Source: an uncultured Lachnospiraceae bacterium (GTDB lineage Bacteria; Bacillota; Clostridia; Lachnospirales; Lachnospiraceae). Taken from it: a stretch of 63,198 bases of DNA. The position numbers were made by a program, and so were the translations under genes. Shown one piece after another: positions 25,716-34,657 of this stretch (positions within the stretch are counted from its first letter, which is position 1; each line of letters begins with the position of its first letter). The stretch spans positions 1 to 63,198 of the forward strand of contig CAJUBP010000025.1 of assembly GCA_910584585.1 (NCBI GenBank), given 5' to 3'. The notes under the pieces were generated by a model that was not told where the DNA came from, ran no database searches, and saw only the letters and a program-made list of their open reading frames with translations.

Positions 25716-26165
25716 TTACGCTTCCTTCACCTTTACTTTCAAAGCTGCCGTCACCTTGGGATGCAACTTAATGCCCACTTCATAGACGCCTAATGCTTTC
25801 AGGCCGCCTTCCGGAAGCTGCATTTTCTTCTTGTCCAATTCCATCTGAATCTGATCTTTTGCCGCTTCCGCAATTTCCTTAGAGGAAACGGAACCGAAGG
25901 TTTTCCCGCCTTCTCCGGTTTTGATGGTAACAATAACTTCTTTTCCTGCCAGCTCTTCTGCCAGGGCCTTTGCAGCCTCCAGATTTTCCTGGGCTACCTT
26001 TTCCTCATGCTGATTCTTTAATTTCAGATCGTTCATATTTTTTTTAGTGGCCTCTATTCCCAGTTTCTTGGGAAACAGAAGATTCCTGGCATAACCGTCG
26101 CTGACATTGACCACTTCACCTTTTTTGCCTAATGATTTTACATCTTCCAGTAATATTACTTTCAT
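25716..26165 (-). CDS. rplI: Ribosomal protein L9
   Basis: A 149-residue large-subunit protein. The N-terminal MKVILLEDVKSLGKKGEVVNVSDGYARNLLFPK is diagnostic; a long connecting helix and the C-terminal domain (KTGEGGKTFGSVSSKEIAEA) follow. It binds 23S rRNA domain V and affects translational fidelity. The ATG overlaps the stop of gdpP by four bases, so translation is coupled. Confidence 0.98.
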   Translation of the reverse strand: MKVILLEDVKSLGKKGEVVNVSDGYARNLLFPKKLGIEATKKNMNDLKLKNQHEEKVAQENLEAAKALAEELAGKEVIVTIKTGEGGKTFGSVSSKEIAEAAKDQIQMELDKKKMQLPEGGLKALGVYEVGIKLHPKVTAALKVKVKEA

Positions 26166-28216
26166 ACTTCTATGTCTCCTTCCTCTATCATCTTGTCCAG
26201 CGTTTTCTGTATTCTCCGCTTCGCTTCCGTTACGCTGCAGTCCTTCATCTGGGCTCCCGCTACATTCAAATGACCGCCGCCGCCCAAACGTTCCATAATC
26301 AGCTGTACATTAATCTCGTCAATGGAACGGGAACTGATATATATTTTCTCATTGTATTCTGTTAATACAAATGACGCCTTGATTCCAACAATATTCAGCA
26401 GTTCATTGGCTGCCTGGGCCCCTGCAATGGTGGGGCTTTCCACATCCCGATCCGCCGGGCAGATGGAAATGGCAAAGGCCCCCCGGTAAACTTCCGCATG
26501 GCGCACTGCCTCTGCCCTGGCCTTATATGCCGCCATGTCATCCCGCAAAAGTTTGCGGACTCTGGTTACTTCCGCGCCGCACCGCCGCAGATAGGCCGCC
26601 GCCTCAAAGGTTCTCACGCCTGTCTTTGTCATAAAGTTATTGGTGTCTATCAAAATTCCCGCATAGATACTGTCCGCCTCATTGGGCTTCAAATGAATAT
26701 TCTCGTTAAAATACTGCAGCACTTCCGCCACCATCTCGCAGGTAGAAGATGCATACGTCTCAATATAAGAAAGCACCGCATTTTCAATCACTTCACTGCT
26801 CTGTCTGTGGTGGTCAAATACCACAATTGTTTTAGTCTTCGTCAGAAGTTCCGGACATTCGGTATAATTGGGCCGGTTCACATCAACGACCACAACCACG
26901 CTGCGGTAATCGGCCATCTCCAGCGCCCGCTCGCTGCGTATAAACATATCGGCCGGATATCCCTTTTCCTCAGAAAAGCATTCTTTCATCGGCCGCAGGG
27001 AGGACGTCACTTCATCAATTACAATATGCGTTTTCTTTCCCAGAACCTGGGCCGCACAGTAGATTCCGACGGCCGCTCCGAACGCGTCCATATCACTGAT
27101 GCTGTGGCCCATAATAAACACTTCTTCCCGGCTCTCGATAATTTCCCGCAGCGCATGGGCCTTTACCCTTGCTTTGACCCGGGTCATCTTCTCCACCTGC
27201 CTGGACTTGCCGCCGAAATAAGAAATTTTTTCCCCTTCTTTTACCACTACCTGATCTCCGCCTCTGCCCAGGGCAAGATCAATTGCCATTCTAGCATATT
27301 CGTATTTCTGATTATAGCTGTTCCCGCTGACGCCTACGCCGATGCTTAGGGTAACCGCCATCTCATTTCCCACTTTGACGGTCTTGACATCTTCTAAAAT
27401 GCTGAATTTATCCTCGATCAGAGCTTCCAGATATTTCTGTTTGAAAGCTACGAAATACTTGTCCTTTTCTATTTTCTTAATGATGCTGTCCCGATCGGAA
27501 AAGTATTTGCTTACCTTGCGATCTACCAAAGCTACCAACAACGAACGTTTTACTTCTTCTACGCTTTCTAAGGCTTCCTCATAATTGTCAATGTATATCA
27601 GCATGGCCACCAGCTGCTGATCCCGGATCTCCTGAATGCTCTGATACAGTTCCGTCTCATCGAAGAGATACAGCGCGGTAAGAAACTGCTCCTTACTCTC
27701 TGTTTCAGCGGGAGCTCCTTCCGGGGCTTCCTCATCAAAATAAATCTTTCCCACGCTTGCCCGGTATACCCTGCCTTTCCATTCCACCTTAATATGATCG
27801 TTATGTTCTTCTCTGTCCAAAAGCTCTCTGGTAATAGATGGAAAAATAGTGGCAATGGACTTATGATATCCCTTATCCTTCTCCGTAATGCGGGAGAAAG
27901 TTTCATTCATCCACAAAATCTTGCTGTTATAATCCAGCAATGCATATGGGATCTCAAATTCGTTCAGCAGCTTCTTCTGAACGGTTCCATATTGGGTTGC
28001 AAAGCTGATAACCTCATTGCGCACAGCTGATTTATTGACCAGAAAAATTCCCAGCACAATCAGAAAATACAATGCGGCAAACACAGAGACACAGATTCCG
28101 GCAGTCCTGTTAACATAATATAAGGGGACATTCATCAGTACAAGTAAAATGGTCAGCATCAGGGGCCAGTACATATAGTTCTTCCACGGGCCGCCTGGGT
28201 GATTTTTTCTATTCAT
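26162..28216 (-). CDS. gdpP: Cyclic-di-AMP phosphodiesterase GdpP
   Basis: A 684-residue membrane protein that hydrolyses c-di-AMP to pApA. There are two N-terminal helices (about 16-60), a degenerate PAS domain (about 75-140), a degenerate GGDEF domain (about 185-310, lacking a normal GGDEF loop), and the DHH/DHHA1 catalytic domain (about 345-684) with MGHSISDMDAFGAAVGI, VVVVDVNRPNYTE, VVFDHHRQSSE and GGGGHLNVAGAQ. The domain order and the operon with rplI and dnaB match Bacillus GdpP. It links osmotic and cell-wall homeostasis to second-messenger turnover. Confidence 0.96.
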   Translation of the reverse strand: MNRKNHPGGPWKNYMYWPLMLTILLVLMNVPLYYVNRTAGICVSVFAALYFLIVLGIFLVNKSAVRNEVISFATQYGTVQKKLLNEFEIPYALLDYNSKILWMNETFSRITEKDKGYHKSIATIFPSITRELLDREEHNDHIKVEWKGRVYRASVGKIYFDEEAPEGAPAETESKEQFLTALYLFDETELYQSIQEIRDQQLVAMLIYIDNYEEALESVEEVKRSLLVALVDRKVSKYFSDRDSIIKKIEKDKYFVAFKQKYLEALIEDKFSILEDVKTVKVGNEMAVTLSIGVGVSGNSYNQKYEYARMAIDLALGRGGDQVVVKEGEKISYFGGKSRQVEKMTRVKARVKAHALREIIESREEVFIMGHSISDMDAFGAAVGIYCAAQVLGKKTHIVIDEVTSSLRPMKECFSEEKGYPADMFIRSERALEMADYRSVVVVVDVNRPNYTECPELLTKTKTIVVFDHHRQSSEVIENAVLSYIETYASSTCEMVAEVLQYFNENIHLKPNEADSIYAGILIDTNNFMTKTGVRTFEAAAYLRRCGAEVTRVRKLLRDDMAAYKARAEAVRHAEVYRGAFAISICPADRDVESPTIAGAQAANELLNIVGIKASFVLTEYNEKIYISSRSIDEINVQLIMERLGGGGHLNVAGAQMKDCSVTEAKRRIQKTLDKMIEEGDIEV

Positions 28217-28270
28217 TTATTTTCCTACCTTTGTTGTTCTCACTTATTGTTCAGGGTTTGCTATCGTCAT

Positions 28271-28299
28271 ATTATACCACTTCCTTGGAATACTTACAA
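28271..28299 (-). promoter_or_regulatory. Sigma-A promoter of the gdpP operon
   Basis: Minus strand TTGTAA (28299-28294), 17-bp spacer, TATAAT (28276-28271), 55 bp before the gdpP start. Confidence 0.75.
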
Positions 28300-28342
28300 T
28301 AACCGTTTTGCGGACATGCCAGGCCGTTTTTGCATATTTTCC

Positions 28343-28371
28343 TTGCAATTGCGGGAAAATGCCCTTATAAT
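28343..28371 (+). promoter_or_regulatory. Sigma-A promoter of the Uma2-like gene
   Basis: TTGCAA (28343-28348), 17-bp spacer, TATAAT (28366-28371), divergent from the gdpP promoter. Confidence 0.72.
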
Positions 28372-28412
28372 TTTTGAAGAACAATCGTTTTGCCATAGAA
28401 AGGAAGATGATT

Positions 28413-28973
28413 ATGCCGTCTTTGCAGATGCAGCCGGAAATCACCACATTAGAAGAATATGAAGCTTTGCCGGAAGATGTCAGAGCTGAAATTTTCAGCG
28501 GCCAGATTTATTACATGTCCAGTCCCTCACAGACCCATCAGATCATTTCCACAGAGCTGACCACCATTTTAAATACCTATGTCAGAAAACGCCAGGGAAA
28601 CTGCCAGGTATTTCATGCGCCATTCGACGTCAAATTATCGGATAATCCGCTGACCATTGTCCAGCCTGACCTTATGATTCTGTGTGACAAAAATAAACTG
28701 GATGGGAAACGCTGCAACGGCGCCCCTGATTTCATTATCGAAATTATATCTCCTTCGAATCCTTCGGACGATTATATCCGGAAGCTTTACTACTATAAGA
28801 CCTATGGCGTCCGGGAATATTGGATTGCAGATCCCATACGCCGACTTGTGACAGTGAATTATTTTGAGGGCAATATTCTGAATGTTCAATATGATTTTTT
28901 TTCTACGATTAAAATCAATATATATAATGATTTCTATATTGATTTTTCTGAAATTGCCAGGATATTAGCTTAG
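28413..28973 (+). CDS. Uma2 family (DUF820) PD-(D/E)XK nuclease-like protein
   Basis: A 186-residue protein with the restriction-endonuclease fold features of Uma2: an N-terminal EALPEDVRAEIFSGQIYYM, then IVQPDLMILCDKNKLDGK, GAPDFIIEIISPSNPSDD (the D...ExI catalytic elements) and YKTYGVREYWIADPIRRLV. The family is abundant in cyanobacteria and scattered in Clostridia; its cellular role is not established. It is a lone gene between gdpP and the XrtG locus. The ATG at 28413 follows AGGAAG. The stop codon sits 2 bp from a 23-bp motif also found at 62673. Confidence 0.8.
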   Translation: MPSLQMQPEITTLEEYEALPEDVRAEIFSGQIYYMSSPSQTHQIISTELTTILNTYVRKRQGNCQVFHAPFDVKLSDNPLTIVQPDLMILCDKNKLDGKRCNGAPDFIIEIISPSNPSDDYIRKLYYYKTYGVREYWIADPIRRLVTVNYFEGNILNVQYDFFSTIKINIYNDFYIDFSEIARILA

Positions 28974-28981
28974 AGCGTGTC

Positions 28982-31159
28982 TTAAAATTCATTCGTTTCC
29001 AGATACTCCTTAAGAATATAGTAAGACTGCTTCAGCCGCTCCCGGTATGCCGGCTGCTCCCAGCTATCCCAGGTATAAGATCCCCTTTCTCCATCCAAAA
29101 CAAACCGAATCTCACGGATGGGTTCATAGGTGATCTCATCATTGGCATACAAATCAGCAATACGCATTTTCTCATTGGGCTTGGCAATATTCAAAAGCAG
29201 CCAGGGCAGCCGGACTTCTGTCACTTTGCCATTAATGCAGAAATCTGCCCGGGAATTGTACTTCGGAGACTGGGGATCCGCGTTCCCGTGGCGGAGCCTG
29301 CCCGTCTCAATCTGCTCTGTTTCCACCAATGTGCCGTCTGTCAAAAGCACCGGGCGGTTCAGCATCAGATAGATGGGCGCAAAGACATGGTTCCCTGCGT
29401 CCGCATACCCTTCCTGCGCTTTTAACACTTCATTGGAAGCATACAGCCCTGTGGTATACAGCCAATAATTTACATCGTAATAAGGATGCACCAGCAGCCT
29501 GCTTTCCTCTTTTCCCTTTAGTTCCAGCAGGAAATCTGCCCCGCCGTATTCCTCATTGCCCTGATCTTCGATGGTATCCAGGCCCACTTTCATATTATCG
29601 TTTTTGCCCCGGATCAGCAGGTAGACATAAGCTTCATCACTTTTGACATACAGCTCTGTTTCTGCGTTTTTCAGTACAGGTTCCTCCCCTTCCCATTCCC
29701 CGTCCCTGCCGTCCACGGTGCAAACCGCCGTCTCGCCGGGGTCAAAGGACAGCAGGCCGAAAAACTGTTCGCTGGTCTGAACATCGCACCAGTAGGGCCG
29801 CACATCTGAATCCGTATAGTCCATGGTATTCCAGGTTCTCTTAAACCATTCATCCTGCCAGATAAACACGAAAGCCCCGGCGCATTTTGTCTCTATAATA
29901 TCCGAAAGCATGGACACAATCGCATTCCCCTGCTCTTCCTCTGTCAGTCCGCCCTGGTTAAATCCCGGATCCCTGGCCAGATGGGTAATTCCCCTGGAAG
30001 CAGGCACGCCGAACTCGGAGATTACCACCGGCATGGTGTGATAACTGTTTAAATCATTCAGGTAATGTCTATAGGAATTAGGCGGATCCTCCGTCAGCAA
30101 TTCCGGAGCGTACCGCATCATCTCCGGATAATAGGGGTACACATGGTAGGAGGCAAACAGCCCTGCCTTGAATTCCGGCTTCGCCTTAATATGTTCCGCG
30201 TCTACCGGAACGGCATCCTCCATCTCAGGATTTGGCTCTCCGGGATGGGAAAGGGGATCTGTCGTTACCCAGTTGGCAAAAGCGATGGGATGCTGCATCT
30301 GATACTGCTCCATCTCATGAGAAATGCAGGCCTCCATCCCGGAAGCCAGAAAATACTCAAAGGGAGAACTATTCTCTGTATACAGATAATCTCCCTCAAA
30401 CGCTGTTTTGTCCGGATTGGCATTGTTGGTTCCTATCACAAATTCCGGCTCCCATTCAATCCCAAGAATCCATCCGCACAAATATTGAGAAACGTCCGCC
30501 GTATACTTGCCTCCGGCATTGCCGGCCGCCGGCTCAATCACTGCATTTCCATGAACCACGTCTACAATAGTTCTGCACATTGCAGTCCAGTCTTCCGCAA
30601 TCTTTCCCTCTTCGGCATAGGCATCCAAAAGCCTGCTGATATCTTCTTCATTATTATACACTCCCTGCATAAAATACAGGGGCGACTCTGCCGTCTTATT
30701 GTAAGTGGCCAGTGCATGGTAAAACTCCGGCATCAAAATTGTATACACACGTATGGTATCTGCGTGCATCTCGCTGATTTGGCGGAACCACCTGAGATAA
30801 TCATCCTCTGTAATGGCAAATTCACCGGGAAAAGCGCCTGGTTTTCCTGCCCCGATATTCACGCCCACAGGCATCGTATCCTGCCACTGACCGTCGGCTC
30901 CATATACCTGAAATACCTTTTCCCTGGTCCGAAAGGCATAATTCACCCCGCCTTCCCGGCACATGGGAAGACTTTTCCTTTCTTCCCCGGCACTCTCCGG
31001 TGCATTATTTTCCCCTTTCTCCTTCCCCTCTTTGGCGGATTCTCTGCCTGAATCAACCGTCAGTTCCGGCTGTTTCGAAGCGCATCCGCAGCACAAACCC
31101 GCAGCTATGGCAAATGCCAGAACCCGGTTAAATATCCTTCTGTTACAAAATTTCTGCAT
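28982..31159 (-). CDS. Lipoprotein with glycoside-hydrolase-like TIM barrel (XrtG locus)
   Basis: A 725-residue exported protein. The signal (FAIAAGLCCGCASKQP) ends in a Cys that fits a slightly non-standard lipobox, followed by a Glu/Lys linker. Residues about 90-470 look like a GH2/GH5-type TIM barrel: PVGVNIGAGKPGAFPGEF, HADTIRVYTILMPEFY, CGWILGIEWEPEF and MPVVISEFGVPAS, where the Glu residues could be the acid/base and nucleophile. Residues about 490-720 carry a carbohydrate-binding-like domain starting VDGRDGEWEG, similar in style to the DGxxxDW units of the surface protein at 37206-39665. It is the last gene of the XrtG operon and probably trims or remodels a surface glycan. Confidence 0.65.
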   Translation of the reverse strand: MQKFCNRRIFNRVLAFAIAAGLCCGCASKQPELTVDSGRESAKEGKEKGENNAPESAGEERKSLPMCREGGVNYAFRTREKVFQVYGADGQWQDTMPVGVNIGAGKPGAFPGEFAITEDDYLRWFRQISEMHADTIRVYTILMPEFYHALATYNKTAESPLYFMQGVYNNEEDISRLLDAYAEEGKIAEDWTAMCRTIVDVVHGNAVIEPAAGNAGGKYTADVSQYLCGWILGIEWEPEFVIGTNNANPDKTAFEGDYLYTENSSPFEYFLASGMEACISHEMEQYQMQHPIAFANWVTTDPLSHPGEPNPEMEDAVPVDAEHIKAKPEFKAGLFASYHVYPYYPEMMRYAPELLTEDPPNSYRHYLNDLNSYHTMPVVISEFGVPASRGITHLARDPGFNQGGLTEEEQGNAIVSMLSDIIETKCAGAFVFIWQDEWFKRTWNTMDYTDSDVRPYWCDVQTSEQFFGLLSFDPGETAVCTVDGRDGEWEGEEPVLKNAETELYVKSDEAYVYLLIRGKNDNMKVGLDTIEDQGNEEYGGADFLLELKGKEESRLLVHPYYDVNYWLYTTGLYASNEVLKAQEGYADAGNHVFAPIYLMLNRPVLLTDGTLVETEQIETGRLRHGNADPQSPKYNSRADFCINGKVTEVRLPWLLLNIAKPNEKMRIADLYANDEITYEPIREIRFVLDGERGSYTWDSWEQPAYRERLKQSYYILKEYLETNEF

Positions 31160-31177
31160 CTTTCCATCCTTCCAGAT

Positions 31178-31642
31178 CTACTTCATCATCTGATCCACCA
31201 CATACCGCACCACACTGGAAACCTGCTCCGTCTGCTTCTTTTCAATCCGCTCGATAAAATCCGGCTCATTCCTGTGGCTGACGATATAACTTCTGGTGGG
31301 CGTTTCGCTTCCCTCCACGGAAACCAATTCCCCGCCGTGCTCCCGCAGCAATGCCTGCAGTTCATCATTCAAGTGATCGGTCACATTTTCGATGGTTGGC
31401 ACAATCAGATCGAAGGGTTCTATGGTATTTAAAATCTGATTCTGATACTTATCCAGATAACCTTCTATCAATGATTCAAAGACACCAAACTCCACGAATT
31501 CCGTTCCGCTGACAATAATCGTAGTAATAAATTCCCAGGTGTGTGGATGGGTCTGCCCCGTTTTTCCATTGATAGTAATATAGTGATTCATATTCAGATA
31601 AGATTTCAAACGGTATTCACGGTAAAGCTTCTCTTCCCTCAT
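31178..31642 (-). CDS. 6-pyruvoyl-tetrahydropterin synthase/QueD-like protein A (XrtG-associated)
   Basis: A 154-residue cytosolic protein resembling the QueD/PTPS fold: YLNMNHYITINGKTGQTHPHTWEFITTI, where an upstream His plus the HPH pair could supply the zinc ligands, then VEFGVFESLIEGYLDKYQNQILN and a C-terminal half with PTRSYIV. XrtG-type loci in Firmicutes regularly contain a PTPS-related protein, which supports the call. Its stop-start junction with the next gene upstream overlaps by four bases. Whether it has enzyme activity is unknown. Confidence 0.72.
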   Translation of the reverse strand: MREEKLYREYRLKSYLNMNHYITINGKTGQTHPHTWEFITTIIVSGTEFVEFGVFESLIEGYLDKYQNQILNTIEPFDLIVPTIENVTDHLNDELQALLREHGGELVSVEGSETPTRSYIVSHRNEPDFIERIEKKQTEQVSSVVRYVVDQMMK

Positions 31643-32697
31643 GCCTCAGTCACCGCCTTCCAAAACTCCTCAAACTGCTGACAGTAGCTCTCTGTATTAT
31701 CTTCGCAAAATAAATCCCCAATCCCCCGTACCTCCCAGTTTTCCAAAGACCCGATAATCCTGCTGCTGACCGTTCTTTCATACCGGACAAATATCAGCAG
31801 CACCATGCTGTCATTCATGGAAAAACGCAGTACCTTGTTATCTAAAACCACCTGCATATGTTCAAAAAATTCATCCCTGGCCTTTGGAGTCTCTGTCTCA
31901 AATAGGGCAAAATGCAGCGGACGCGCCCCTCTTTCATCCAATTCCTGCAGAAATTCCTCCAGAACTACACGCTTGAATACATGTTTGCTGGCGCTGAAGG
32001 CATGCTCCCGTTTCAGCCGTTCATCCAATTGCTCCAACTGCTGATTCTGCCAGATTACATGCTCCTCCTGCCGGGCAATCCGGGCAGCCTGTCCGCTGAT
32101 TTTTTTGGACATTATCATGCTCAGAATAATCAGAAGGGCCAAAACCAGCGACAAAATAATGATAATGGAATTCCTGCACTCCAACAGAACATTATCCTCC
32201 AGGATCACTTTGTCATAAGTTAACAGGCAAATCCGGTACTGCTGATCCCGCCATTCAAAGATCATGCCGGAAGCAATAAACCGATCCTCATCCAGATAGA
32301 TAATCTGATGCCCCACCTGATTCACCCCCAGGCGGTTCAGGAAATCCGCCGCCGAGTCACTGGCAAAATATGTGCCGTCACTAAATCCCTTATAACGGTT
32401 GGTTTCTGTAACGCTTTTGACAAACAGGATCGAATCCTCTTTGCTGACGGTCCAATATCTGCTGGCTGTGGCGTCCAGGGAGCTGATAATGTCGGTAATA
32501 TTTTTCTCTGTGGCGTCATCCCCCAGCCGGTTAATCTCTCCCAGAACCACCTTCACATAGCCGTCCTGCTCCGCTCCGTACAATTCCAGAAATCTTGTCT
32601 CATAATTGTTCAGCTGCCAGATAATAAACACATCCGCCGCCATGGCAAAAAACACCACAAGAGCCGTTACAATGAAAAAATTAAATTTGCGCTTCAT
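31639..32697 (-). CDS. Membrane sensor-like protein with possible degenerate GGDEF domain
   Basis: About 352 residues: one N-terminal helix (FFIVTALVVFFAMAADVFIIW), an extracytoplasmic domain of about 150 residues, a second helix (SIIIILSLVLALLIILSMIM), a coiled coil (ARQEEHVIWQNQQLEQLDERL) and a C-terminal domain of about 115 residues. The last resembles a GGDEF domain in its strand pattern (RPLHFALFETETPKARDEFF, VLRFSMNDSMVLLIFV) but has no GGDEF loop. The start at 32697 has AGGGA nine bases upstream. It lies between the glycosyltransferase and the PTPS-like gene, so a regulatory or scaffolding role in the glycan system is plausible. Confidence 0.55.
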   Translation of the reverse strand: MKRKFNFFIVTALVVFFAMAADVFIIWQLNNYETRFLELYGAEQDGYVKVVLGEINRLGDDATEKNITDIISSLDATASRYWTVSKEDSILFVKSVTETNRYKGFSDGTYFASDSAADFLNRLGVNQVGHQIIYLDEDRFIASGMIFEWRDQQYRICLLTYDKVILEDNVLLECRNSIIIILSLVLALLIILSMIMSKKISGQAARIARQEEHVIWQNQQLEQLDERLKREHAFSASKHVFKRVVLEEFLQELDERGARPLHFALFETETPKARDEFFEHMQVVLDNKVLRFSMNDSMVLLIFVRYERTVSSRIIGSLENWEVRGIGDLFCEDNTESYCQQFEEFWKAVTEA

Positions 32698-32709
32698 ATG
32701 ATTCATTCC

Positions 32710-34074
32710 CTACTCGTAATTTACCGCTTTCCGGGCCCTCTGCAGCAGATTCAGCGGTTTTTGGGCCTCAGCCTTTAATTCTGCCTGAAAATCCTTCCGT
32801 TCATCTGTCAGCGTCCGGGTTTTCCACGCGCTGTCCGTATTGATGCTGTTAATCACTCCTGCAAACCGGATAAAGAACACCGCGAAATTAAAGAACGGAA
32901 GCAGCGGCACCACGTACCAGTGTCTTCGGTAATACCGTTTCAGCTCATCAAATTCCTTCAAAAAACCCACCGTGGAAATATAATACAGATACCCGCTGAT
33001 AATATACAACAAGAAAATAATCCCTGTGGAAATCAAAATCACCCCGGCGGAATAATTCATGCACATCAGGCAAATCAACGCCAGATACCAGATCAGTCTT
33101 GGAAACGCAAAGGTATGATCATACATCAGAGTCCGGACCATCACGTTGGTAAACATCTTGCGCACCTTCAAATCCTTATCCAGGAACTGGTGGGACACCT
33201 CCAAGCTTCCCCGCTGCCAGCGCTGCCGCTGGGTATAAAGCTTATTCACTCCCTCTATAGGGTCCACGCAGAAAATAGCATTCTCACAGATTTCCACCCG
33301 GATCCGCTGCAGAACACGCATTTGAAAGGTAATATTGGTATCTTCGCAAATGGTATCTGTATTGTAAAGCTGGGATTTCAATACGGCAGATTTGCGGAAT
33401 GCGGAAAACGCGCCGGAAAGGGTGTATATGGAATTTGTCTCTGAAGCATAATTCCGCCCCGCCAAAAACGCCTGGGCATATTCCATAAATTCCATTTTGC
33501 GCAGAAGCCTTGCAAAAATCCCCCGGTACTCTTCAATCATCTGCGGCATGGTGAGAATTGCTCCTGTCATGCAATCCACCTTCGGACAGTTTTCGAATTT
33601 CCGCACCATATTGCTGATGGCATGAGGTTCAAACTGCCCGTCGCTGTCCACATGAATGATGTATTTTCCGTCCGCATTAAAAAGCGCCAGATTCAGCGCC
33701 CGGGATTTCCCCTGTTTGGCGTTCAGCCACTGCATCAGCAGATCCGGATATAATTCCTGGCATTTGGTATAGACCTGAAAAGAATTGTCTTTCCCCTGGT
33801 TGTTCACCAGAAAAATCCGCATTTTGTCATTGGGATAATCACTGTCGTTGATGGAGCGGATACATTCCTGCAGGGAATCCTGAGAATTATACACCGGAAT
33901 AATCAGAGTAATTTCCGGCCAGAACACAGGATCCTCATATTTGTGGGAAAACAGCTTCTTCTTTATCAGAATCAGCACACTGCCCATGGATGGGATAATT
34001 TCCATCACCAGCGGAATGATAATCCAGGCGGCCCAGAACAAAATCGAATTCAAAAAATTATTTATCACTGTCAT
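32710..34074 (-). CDS. Processive family 2 glycosyltransferase (exosortase-G-associated)
   Basis: A 454-residue membrane protein of the cellulose/hyaluronan-synthase type. There is one N-terminal helix, a GT-A core (TLIIPVYNSQDSLQECIRSI; HVDSDGQFEP with the DxD; TICEDTNITFQM with the catalytic ED; TQRQRWQRG with the QxxRW motif), then three or four C-terminal helices. This is the glycosyltransferase class that accompanies XrtG in Gram-positive bacteria (the TIGR03111 type). The ATG at 34074 follows GGGAAG and overlaps the xrtG 3' end by 17 bp. It should polymerise a sugar from a nucleotide donor across the membrane. Confidence 0.9.
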   Translation of the reverse strand: MTVINNFLNSILFWAAWIIIPLVMEIIPSMGSVLILIKKKLFSHKYEDPVFWPEITLIIPVYNSQDSLQECIRSINDSDYPNDKMRIFLVNNQGKDNSFQVYTKCQELYPDLLMQWLNAKQGKSRALNLALFNADGKYIIHVDSDGQFEPHAISNMVRKFENCPKVDCMTGAILTMPQMIEEYRGIFARLLRKMEFMEYAQAFLAGRNYASETNSIYTLSGAFSAFRKSAVLKSQLYNTDTICEDTNITFQMRVLQRIRVEICENAIFCVDPIEGVNKLYTQRQRWQRGSLEVSHQFLDKDLKVRKMFTNVMVRTLMYDHTFAFPRLIWYLALICLMCMNYSAGVILISTGIIFLLYIISGYLYYISTVGFLKEFDELKRYYRRHWYVVPLLPFFNFAVFFIRFAGVINSINTDSAWKTRTLTDERKDFQAELKAEAQKPLNLLQRARKAVNYE

Positions 34075-34657
34075 ATCGGAAACTTCCCACCTTCTGCTTG
34101 ATAATCTGCGGTTTGGTAAACACATAAAAATACAGGATCACTGACAGCCCGTAGAACACAAACCGCCCGATAAACGTATGGGCAATATGGTACATATCCA
34201 CGCCGCCGAAATAAATAATCATGGAAATCACTGTAATGCGCAGAGCATTTGCCAGCACCATTGCAACCACTCCCAAAACGCCCACATAAATTCTCTCATA
34301 TACCGTATACACCCGGTAAAACATCAGCAGGGACAGATAGGCAATAATCTCAATAATGCCGGAGCATTCAAAATCAATTTTCAGTGAAATCGCCCCTGCC
34401 GCCGATTCTATAAAAATCACGCCGTATTTATAATGGGCGCTGTAGATATCCCCGATTTTTCCGGGAAGGCTTGCCAAAAGAGCCACAATTCTGGCCAGGG
34501 GCTGCGTAAGAAGCGGCTGCAGAAACGCCAGCATCAGAATGAAGGCTCCCGCGCTTCCCACAAGAAAACGCCAGAAATTCAATTTGCTTTTATCCAGCAC
34601 GTGGAGAATAAACAGCCATATCGCCAGTCCCGCCAGACCTATACTGTATTTTAACAT
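34058..34657 (-). CDS. xrtG: Exosortase family protein XrtG
   Basis: A 199-residue polytopic membrane protein. It keeps the three invariant exosortase/archaeosortase residues in order: Cys98 in FECSGIIEIIAY, Arg140 in NALRITVISMI and His160 in YHIAHTFIGRFVFY. Exosortases are membrane transpeptidase-like enzymes that cut C-terminal sorting signals. XrtG is the branch found in Firmicutes. The gene overlaps its neighbours on both sides, so it is translationally coupled to the PTPS-related membrane protein and to the glycosyltransferase. The likely substrate is the surface protein at 37206-39665. Confidence 0.87.
   Translation of the reverse strand: MLKYSIGLAGLAIWLFILHVLDKSKLNFWRFLVGSAGAFILMLAFLQPLLTQPLARIVALLASLPGKIGDIYSAHYKYGVIFIESAAGAISLKIDFECSGIIEIIAYLSLLMFYRVYTVYERIYVGVLGVVAMVLANALRITVISMIIYFGGVDMYHIAHTFIGRFVFYGLSVILYFYVFTKPQIIKQKVGSFRYDSDK

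Noticed and set aside
26498..27349. 283-codon plus-strand frame antisense to gdpP
   Set aside because: His/Arg-rich composition typical of the antisense of a conserved gene; no start signal.
30065..31051. 328-codon plus-strand frame antisense to the lipoprotein gene
   Set aside because: No ribosome site, no domain, and the opposite strand encodes a coherent exported protein.
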